This document shows, piece after piece, positions 13,623 to 18,876 of a DNA stretch of 18,876 nt. This DNA comes from an uncultured Microcaldota archaeon (lineage in GTDB: Archaea; Micrarchaeota; Micrarchaeia; Anstonellales; Anstonellaceae): positions 1 to 18,876 of the forward strand of contig CAIXYX010000090.1 in assembly GCA_903923795.1 (NCBI GenBank). Reading direction: 5' to 3'. Position 1 is the stretch's first letter. Every line of letters begins with the position of its first letter. The translations under genes and the position numbers were made by a program. The notes under the pieces are model-generated. The model was not told the DNA's origin. It did no database searches and saw only the letters and a program-made list of their open reading frames with translations.

Positions 13623-14633
13623 ATGTCATTGCAAGAGGAATTGCTCGAAAAGCTTGGGCAAGAGGCGTTCGATGAGCGCTTGTCTGCCAAGCTCAAAGAG
13701 TATCACCAGCTCATCCCGCGCGAGACTGCCCTCTACCTCATCAGCGTCGAGAACGGACTGGGCGCGCCGAAAGTCGAGACTCTTGACAAGGCAGTCCGCT
13801 CATTTTCCCCCGTCATTCTTCACGCCCGCATCGAGCGCGTCTTCCCTCCCCGCATAGTCGACAAGCAGGGGCAGTCAAGCAGGAGCCAGCGCGTCGCTTT
13901 GTCTGACCAGACGGGCATCGGCACTTTGGTCGTCTATGATTCTGCGACCGACCCTCTTGAAACAGAATTCATGGCCGGCGACATGCTCGAGGCAGGCCCT
14001 GTGCGCGTGCGGGGCGGTGAATTCCATCTTTTGGGCAATGGGCATCTGACTCGCCTGCAAAAAGGTTTGCGCGAGAAGATAAGGCCGCAAAATGCGTCCC
14101 CGACTTCCGCGCTCATTGCCAATTACGAAGGAATCGTATCGGCAGTGTTCGGGGATTTCCCGTACAGGAAAGGCCAGGCAAAATTGAGCGGCGAGAGCCA
14201 AACCGCCCTGATGACCTCGTTTGAATTGAAAGACGACAGCGGAACCGCTCGTGTGGTGCTGTGGGACAGCCCCGGTTTGGCGGGCAGGCTAAAAGCCGGG
14301 CAGGAGGTCGACATAGAGAACGGCACGCGCCGGGGCGGGGAAATCCACATCAATTCTGCCGGACGGCTCCTCCTGCCGAAAATGGCCCCAGTGCAAAGGC
14401 CGAAAATCGAGAGAATCGAAATGGAGCGAACAAGCGACGGCTCCTCTTTCGCTCTTGCGGTTTATGCAGGCGGCAACAAGACCATACGCTTCACCAGCCT
14501 CGAGGATGCGGCCTCGCGCCTCGGCTTGGGGCCGATTCCTGACGGCATCTCCGCCATCACTATGCTTGAGCTGAAAAAGAAAGACTGGATAGGAAAAGAT
14601 TTGCCGCTCGCTTGGGAAGAGAAGAAAGAGTGA
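13623..14633 (+). CDS. RPA-like single-stranded DNA-binding protein with two OB folds
   Basis: The 336-aa protein resembles archaeal replication protein A. An N-terminal helical segment (about 1-45, ending in RETALYLISVENG) is typical of euryarchaeal RPA. OB fold 1 spans about 62-145 (VALSDQTGIGTLVVYD at 91-106). OB fold 2 spans about 167-252 (TSFELKDDSGTARVVLWDSPG at 198-218), whose D-x-SG-x-A/R-VVLWD strand is diagnostic. A third, shorter region (275-336) is mostly strands and ends in a basic/acidic tail. No zinc finger cysteines are present, unlike some archaeal RPA proteins. The protein would coat single-stranded DNA in replication, repair and recombination. It converges with the surface operon, 28 bp between stops. 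Other nucleic-acid-binding OB proteins remain possible. Confidence 0.8.
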   Translation: MSLQEELLEKLGQEAFDERLSAKLKEYHQLIPRETALYLISVENGLGAPKVETLDKAVRSFSPVILHARIERVFPPRIVDKQGQSSRSQRVALSDQTGIGTLVVYDSATDPLETEFMAGDMLEAGPVRVRGGEFHLLGNGHLTRLQKGLREKIRPQNASPTSALIANYEGIVSAVFGDFPYRKGQAKLSGESQTALMTSFELKDDSGTARVVLWDSPGLAGRLKAGQEVDIENGTRRGGEIHINSAGRLLLPKMAPVQRPKIERIEMERTSDGSSFALAVYAGGNKTIRFTSLEDAASRLGLGPIPDGISAITMLELKKKDWIGKDLPLAWEEKKE

Positions 14634-14661
14634 ACAACGAATGCCAGAAAATCAATGCTGC

Positions 14662-15279
14662 TTATATCGTCGACTTGTTTGTCCACATCGTAACCGTCAT
14701 CGTGCCGTAGTAGTAATAGACGGGCGGATTTGTGATGCCCGATGACACGGGAATGACGATGTCGCGCACAACGCGCGACACCTGCGTGGGCTTCATCGGC
14801 TCGCTGCCTATGGCAATAAGCGGGAAACCGTTCGCGCCCGAGGACGGATAGGCCGGCGCGCCCGAGTTGAGGCACGAGACGTTTATCTGGACATAGAATT
14901 CTGATGAGACGGACAGCAGCTGTTTTGTCTGGTTGTATCTGCCGAGATTCGCCGTCTGATCAGCGTTGATATATCCCATCGCGCTCCTCATGGCGCTCTG
15001 GTTCAGTATGCCGACTCTTGTGCCGAACTGGCCGAAACCGCTCGAATTCGCGGCGGCCGGATTCACATACCAATCGAGAGGGCTGCCTGCATTGAGCAAT
15101 AAGTCAGACACGCGGTGCGCGTCATCAAGGAGATAATTCGCCTGCGCATCGGCCTGCGCGCGCACCGAGAACCATTGCGCCGTGAGAATCGAGAGGCCCA
15201 TTATGAATATGACCGCCGCGATGATGGCGTCCGCCGAGAAGAACTGGCCTCTCTTGGATTTGGAGACGGTCAAGGTCAT
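14662..15279 (-). CDS. Pilin-like membrane-anchored surface protein (205 aa)
   Basis: A short basic start (KSKRGQFFSADA) leads into a hydrophobic helix at about 15-34, the pattern of archaeal type IV pilin-like proteins; GQFFSADAI resembles, but does not exactly match, the Q-x-S-x-E class III motif. The ectodomain has several sequons (NSS, NQS, NQT, NVS, NKS), one Cys and a run of four tyrosines near the C-terminus. It is the last gene of the surface operon, with 1 bp between the upstream stop and its ATG and AGGTGG 6 nt before the ATG. It is likely exported by the archaeal pilus machinery and may be a minor pilin. The role is inferred from the signal and context only. Confidence 0.75.
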   Translation of the reverse strand: MTLTVSKSKRGQFFSADAIIAAVIFIMGLSILTAQWFSVRAQADAQANYLLDDAHRVSDLLLNAGSPLDWYVNPAAANSSGFGQFGTRVGILNQSAMRSAMGYINADQTANLGRYNQTKQLLSVSSEFYVQINVSCLNSGAPAYPSSGANGFPLIAIGSEPMKPTQVSRVVRDIVIPVSSGITNPPVYYYYGTMTVTMWTNKSTI

Positions 15280-15280
15280 A

Positions 15281-15871
15281 TCAGCCCACCTTCAAAGACG
15301 GCGCCCCTGTCACGGGGTCCAGCACATTCTCGATTCTTATCGTGCCCTTAGTGGCGTTCACGCCCCATTCAGTGCGCGTCATGCCCCGCACATCCGTGTA
15401 TGTGTATTGGATGTTTCCAAGGCAGGCGGCATTCGGATTCACGCAGCTCAAGGAGATGTTTCTTGTGGAGAGGGGGAAGAAGAACACCTGCGGCGCCGCA
15501 TTCGCCCCGTTGTTTATGTAGATATAGAGCGAGCCCGCATTTGTGAAGTTGATGGAATAATTCCGCCCGCCTATTTGCGTCGGGATGGGGAATGTCGCAT
15601 TGAACCCCGGGCCGGCCAGAAGCGCGATATCAACGCTCTGGGCCACCTGCGCGGCCGTCGCCTGGCTCAGCCGCGTCTGGCGCAATACGACATCCTGATT
15701 TACCTGTGAGAGGAAAACGACCGACAATGAGACGAAGAGGAGCATGAAGAAGCCCAAGTAGACGAGCACCTCCACTGATGACTGGCCCCGTAATGATGAC
15801 TGGCCTCTGGCCGCACGGTCGAATTTATTCGATGATTCAATATTCTGCATCAGATGTTCCCCCATGTTCAT
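15281..15871 (-). CDS. Pilin-like protein with class III signal peptide (196 aa)
   Basis: GQSSVEVLVYLGFF carries an exact Q-x-S-x-E motif (QSSVE at 30-34), followed by a hydrophobic helix at about 35-55. The ectodomain has several N-glycosylation sequons (NAT, NFT, NIS) and two cysteines. The motif is preceded by a partial copy, RGQSSL then RGQSSV, produced by an 18-bp tandem duplication. The leader before the motif is unusually long if translation begins at ATG 15871; ATG 15865 or 15850 would shorten it, and the latter has GGGGG 8 nt upstream. It lies 7 bp after the upstream stop and 1 bp before the next start, so it is co-translated within the operon. Confidence 0.78.
   Translation of the reverse strand: MNMGEHLMQNIESSNKFDRAARGQSSLRGQSSVEVLVYLGFFMLLFVSLSVVFLSQVNQDVVLRQTRLSQATAAQVAQSVDIALLAGPGFNATFPIPTQIGGRNYSINFTNAGSLYIYINNGANAAPQVFFFPLSTRNISLSCVNPNAACLGNIQYTYTDVRGMTRTEWGVNATKGTIRIENVLDPVTGAPSLKVG
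15286..15291 (-). promoter_or_regulatory. Ribosome binding site of the 205-aa pilin-like gene
   Basis: AGGTGG on the minus strand lies inside the last codons of the upstream gene, 6 nt before ATG 15279. It supports translational coupling. Confidence 0.55.
15776..15805. repeat. 18-bp-period tandem duplication at a pilin cleavage motif
   Basis: TGATGACTGGCC occurs at 15776-15787 and 15794-15805. It duplicates the RGQSS residues so that two potential prepilin cleavage contexts stand in tandem, but only the second is followed by Val-Glu and the hydrophobic helix. Confidence 0.65.
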
Positions 15872-15878
15872 AGATTCA

Positions 15879-16448
15879 CTAATCCACTTTGTCCACCTTG
15901 CGTATGATGTTCACATAATCGCCCTTGTTCTCGAATATGAGCAGCACAAGGCCCGAGCGAAGATGCGAGGTTGGAGTGGAGAGGTGCTGCTCAAGTCTTG
16001 TCTGATTCTGCTGCGCCTGCGTGAGAGGTGTGACTCCATCCGGCGCATATGTTGGCGGCACGCTTCTCACCGGCCCCGGCGAGAGGATGACTATGTCGCT
16101 CACCCCGACCGGCGCGGTGTCGAGTGAAATCGTTATCTCGCGGCCCAGCATGGGCAGGCTCGATGGCGGCACAATGTCTCCGCCGAGCGAGATGTTCTTC
16201 AAATCTGTGGGGAAGCTCACCAGCATCATTCTGCGTGTGCCGTTTCCCCCGTACCACACTTCTCCGGCTGTGTCGGCCATGCCCACGCCAAGCGCCGTAG
16301 CCTGCACTGAATTAAGCGCCTGCGAGCGCTCGCCTGTAGATGAGGAGAAGAGGAGGATGAGCGGCAGCATGAATGTGATGACAAGGCCCATCATCATGAG
16401 CGTCTCGATGGCAGCCTGGCCCCGGGGGAATTTTTTCGCGTCTTTCAT
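15879..16448 (-). CDS. Pilin-like protein with class III-like signal peptide (189 aa)
   Basis: The protein begins with a charged leader and GQAAIETLMMMG (QAAIE at 11-15), close to the Q-x-S-x-E class III pattern with Ala at the Ser position, then a hydrophobic helix to about residue 38. The ectodomain contains an NGT, an NIS and an NQT sequon and no cysteine. ATG 16448 overlaps the upstream stop in an ATGA arrangement, a strong sign of translational coupling; the open frame continues to 16613 only as a shadow within the larger gene. It is presumably secreted and retained by the archaeal pilus system together with its neighbours. Confidence 0.8.
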   Translation of the reverse strand: MKDAKKFPRGQAAIETLMMMGLVITFMLPLILLFSSSTGERSQALNSVQATALGVGMADTAGEVWYGGNGTRRMMLVSFPTDLKNISLGGDIVPPSSLPMLGREITISLDTAPVGVSDIVILSPGPVRSVPPTYAPDGVTPLTQAQQNQTRLEQHLSTPTSHLRSGLVLLIFENKGDYVNIIRKVDKVD

Positions 16449-18406
16449 CTGCACACCGGATTGAAGCTTGGGGGCAACGGGCTGGGCGGGTTGAATGTCA
16501 GGTTGGTGACATTGTAGCGCAGAGCAGGGCTTGGGTTGATGAGCGGTTTGGTGTTGTCCACGCATAGCGCGAATCTGCCCGTGCCATTCATCAGTGGTCC
16601 TGTGGAGGTGCAATGCCCGAATTGCTTGCAGCCCGGCATGCCCTCAACGAACGGACCGTTGCATGTGAAGCCCACGCCGTTGAGGTCTGTCGAGTAGAAC
16701 TGGTAGTCCACGCGTGAATATGTCTCTATCTTGGAATTGAGAACCTGCGCACAGGCGTCCGTCTTGCCGCCCGCCCACTGGCCCATGACAAACGATTCTA
16801 TTCCCTGATTCAATTTCGAATAATTCTTGTTCGGGTTCTGCACGCCCCAGAAGTCGAGGAAGCGCTGGGTGTAGGATGGGCCGTAGTCCGAGCGCACGTA
16901 GAATCCGCACAGCGCCATGTCGCGCGGGCCTGTGATGTCCCACACTTTGGCATGCGAGTTCATCAATTTGATGTTCGCGATGGACGGGTTGCTCTGCACG
17001 GGGTCGAGGCAGACGAGGTTGGTGGCATTGAGGTTCGGGCACAAGTCTGTGGCGTTGAGGTCGCTCTGGATAAGCACCTCGGGCAGGTCTGTGTGGTAAT
17101 TGTGCGGGACATTCACCGTCGGGTCGTAGTTGTTGAGCTGGATGTAGGGGATGTAAGGGTCTTTGGGTATGGATTCGGGAGTCACCTGCGCTTTTGCCGT
17201 CAGCGGGCAGTTCTTCGAGTCGTTGGTCTCCTGATAAAATGCGCAGAAGATGCAGTTTGTCTGCGTGTGGTTGGTGTATTTGCAGTTGCCCACTGTGTAT
17301 GCTGTCTTGTTCTCCGCACCAAGCGGCGTGGTGATGATGAGCCCGCCGAAATTGCCCGACTGCTCGAGCGCATCGGCGGCGCTCGAGGTGATGTAAATAT
17401 ATGAGCGTATGTTGGAGCGGTTGTATTTGACATTGGTGTCAGAAAAGGCGGATATGGGCTGGTCGGACACCGGCCCGAAGAACCAGCCCATGCCCTCGTT
17501 GCCATTAGCCAGCAGCTTGGCCTGTGCATCGGTCGAGTTGTTGTACACGACATTCGAGGTGTATGCGTTGACGCCGCGATAGACGTTTCTGTGCGGCCTG
17601 TTCGCGAAATCAGAGATGCAGCTCGAGCCGCATGTGCTTGTGGTTGGATTCGGTCTGTGCACCATGTCGCCGCGCATCACCGAAGGGTCGGTGAATCCGT
17701 CTATGGGTATTGAGAAGTTTATCACAACGCGCCGCGAGATGTTCACCCATCCCCGCGAGTCGGTGAAATTCATCGGGATGACCATGCTCACGTTCATGGT
17801 CCACGCATCGGTCTGGTTGAATGTGAAATTGTCGGGTTTTCCCCATGTGACATTGTAGCCAAGCACAGCGACAGCCGCGCGAGTCTGGTTGAAGAAATTG
17901 TCGATGGTGTATTTGCGCTCGTCGCCGACATAGGTCAGGTTGCCGCTCGAATTCCAGTGGTCCCCGGCCGCATGGCCATGAAGATAGGCGCTTGTGTTGC
18001 CATAGAACATGAGTTCGTATATGCTCGAATTCATCAGGTATGCGCCGTCGGGATATTCGTTGTGCGGGCCCGTGTAATACGTCATGCCCTGAATGCTGCA
18101 TGTATCGTAAGTGTCAGTGTATTCCTCGAGCGAGGTGGCCAGCTTGTTTATGGCGAAGATGGCCGAGGCGTTGGCGAATTTTGTGAGCGTGTCATTGCTC
18201 ACCATGCCAAGCGCGGTCTGCAATGCCTCGACGCGGAAACGTTCGGCCGCGCGCGCCTCGTTCGCCGTCTGCGCCTGCGCCCAGAGCGAAATCGAGATGA
18301 AGATGAACGAGAGTATGACGAGCGCGAGCACGGTGAAGAAGAAACCCCGTCTGTAATCCGGCGCGCGCGAATTTCGATGGATGGGGTTCGTTTGTGTTGT
18401 GCTCAT
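16445..18406 (-). CDS. Large membrane-anchored, sequon-rich surface protein (653 aa)
   Basis: A basic N-terminus (about 1-20) is followed by one hydrophobic helix at about 21-43 (FFFTVLALVILSFIFISISL), after which a large ectodomain of about 600 residues has no further membrane segment. More than twenty N-x-S/T sequons are visible (for example NFT, NQT, NVS, NFT, NIS and NFS between about 190 and 235), implying heavy N-glycosylation. Many cysteines occur, including CKYTNHTQTNCIFC and CGSSC clusters, suggesting disulfides. The middle holds two long aromatic- and Asn-rich stretches. The anchor and operon position resemble a pilus-locus component, but no exact Q-x-S-x-E motif is present. The ATG at 18406 lies 4 nt after the upstream stop. 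No family is recognised; a surface adhesin or pilus-associated protein is the best inference. Confidence 0.72.
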   Translation of the reverse strand: MSTTQTNPIHRNSRAPDYRRGFFFTVLALVILSFIFISISLWAQAQTANEARAAERFRVEALQTALGMVSNDTLTKFANASAIFAINKLATSLEEYTDTYDTCSIQGMTYYTGPHNEYPDGAYLMNSSIYELMFYGNTSAYLHGHAAGDHWNSSGNLTYVGDERKYTIDNFFNQTRAAVAVLGYNVTWGKPDNFTFNQTDAWTMNVSMVIPMNFTDSRGWVNISRRVVINFSIPIDGFTDPSVMRGDMVHRPNPTTSTCGSSCISDFANRPHRNVYRGVNAYTSNVVYNNSTDAQAKLLANGNEGMGWFFGPVSDQPISAFSDTNVKYNRSNIRSYIYITSSAADALEQSGNFGGLIITTPLGAENKTAYTVGNCKYTNHTQTNCIFCAFYQETNDSKNCPLTAKAQVTPESIPKDPYIPYIQLNNYDPTVNVPHNYHTDLPEVLIQSDLNATDLCPNLNATNLVCLDPVQSNPSIANIKLMNSHAKVWDITGPRDMALCGFYVRSDYGPSYTQRFLDFWGVQNPNKNYSKLNQGIESFVMGQWAGGKTDACAQVLNSKIETYSRVDYQFYSTDLNGVGFTCNGPFVEGMPGCKQFGHCTSTGPLMNGTGRFALCVDNTKPLINPSPALRYNVTNLTFNPPSPLPPSFNPVCR

Positions 18407-18410
18407 GTGT

Positions 18411-18876
18411 TCAACCCCACACTGTCAGCCGAATCAGGCCGAATGACAAATTGCCAACTTGGAAATTCGACGACGGCATCGCGCTGCACGGTGTCTGGGT
18501 GCAGTTGTCGGTCGAGCGGAACGGGTTGGAGGTGGAGGCCAATGTCGGGTCCCAGCCATGGCACATGACATTGCAATACGGCGACTGGGGGCGGATTGTC
18601 GGCGAGGAATAATCCATCATGAGCTGCTCGGCCGAGGCGGAAACCCTGTGATATGTCACATTGAAGTGCGGGTCGGTCGGCGGGGAATCCGTCGAGGCAT
18701 TGTAGAGGGTGGTCCATTTGCCGGTTGCGATGTCATAGTAATGGTAAGAGTAGGAATAGGGCTTGGGCACGAGGCGGTTTGTCACCGTGATGATGTCGCT
18801 GCCCTGCGAGAATTTCACGCCCGCCGCGAATTTCGCCGACGAATCGCCCAGCACGCTCGCGCCGCTTGCGCCATAA
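18411..18876 (-). CDS. C-terminal part of a surface protein, cut by the window edge
   Basis: The frame is open to the right edge of the window without a stop, so the start and any signal peptide lie outside. The visible ~155 residues begin with a YGASGASVLGDSSAKFAAG context and continue through a Tyr-rich stretch (PYSYSYHYYD) and several sequons (NAS, NVT, NCT, NLS). Four cysteines are visible, in CNVMC and CTQTPC pairs. The style matches the ectodomains of the other surface-operon proteins, and it ends 4 nt before the next start. It could be a pilin-like or adhesin protein. No membrane segment is visible in this part. Confidence 0.65.
   Translation of the reverse strand, partial: YGASGASVLGDSSAKFAAGVKFSQGSDIITVTNRLVPKPYSYSYHYYDIATGKWTTLYNASTDSPPTDPHFNVTYHRVSASAEQLMMDYSSPTIRPQSPYCNVMCHGWDPTLASTSNPFRSTDNCTQTPCSAMPSSNFQVGNLSFGLIRLTVWG

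Noticed and set aside
16449..16613. N-terminal extension of the 189-aa pilin-like gene to 16613
   Set aside because: It lies inside the 653-aa gene in another frame and would place 55 polar residues before the class III signal, whereas ATG 16448 gives a normal leader with ATGA coupling.

Overview
The window looks archaeal. First genes of transcription units repeatedly show a TATA-like box about 24-29 nt upstream of a start codon with no Shine-Dalgarno (SD) site, as expected for leaderless mRNAs. Genes inside units more often carry GGAGG- or AGGTG-type SD sites. Characteristic archaeal families are present: GTP-dependent dephospho-CoA kinase, RPA-like OB-fold protein, class III signal-peptide pilin-like proteins and a tandem Lrp-type regulator. 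Moderate-to-high GC, compact spacing and many pseudopilin genes would fit a DPANN archaeon (Micrarchaeota/Diapherotrites-like) or another small-genome euryarchaeal lineage. That placement is inference; no rRNA is present to fix it.

Layout. (1) 1-3441: pyrimidine operon on the + strand, pyrD (class 1B), pyrK and pyrC, with a TATA box, a palindrome just upstream of it, and a T-rich terminator. (2) 3443-3871: a lone pilin-like gene on the - strand. (3) 4053-8312, - strand: tandem-Lrp regulator, arginyl-tRNA synthetase (start overlapping the regulator's end), and a protein with four CBS domains fused to a C-terminal domain resembling the HPF/RaiA ribosome hibernation fold. (4) 8491-10384: an MFS transporter (-) and GTP-dependent dephospho-CoA kinase (+) transcribed divergently from one TATA-like sequence readable in both directions. 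(5) 10412-11983, - strand: two small membrane proteins and a PfkB-family sugar/nucleoside kinase; the kinase diverges from a rhomboid protease gene (+, to 12641), again around one shared TATA-like box. (6) 12642-12895: a gene-free spacer with two adjacent strongly structured palindromic elements, followed by an unrecognised 212-aa protein. (7) 13623-14633: an RPA-like single-strand DNA-binding protein. (8) 14662-18876, - strand: a tightly packed surface operon of three pilin-like proteins, one 653-aa membrane-anchored glycoprotein candidate, and a gene cut by the window's right edge.

How the genes may work together. PyrD, PyrK and PyrC cover dihydroorotate formation and oxidation in UMP synthesis. 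The regulator, ArgRS and CBS/HPF unit suggests coupling of amino-acid or nucleotide status to translation and ribosome storage. The surface operon probably builds a pilus-like or cell-surface structure, but no secretion ATPase, platform protein or prepilin peptidase is visible here.

The most unusual items are the palindromic element at 12643-12782, the CBS-HPF-like fusion beside argS, the bidirectional TATA boxes, and the cysteine- and sequon-rich 653-aa surface protein.
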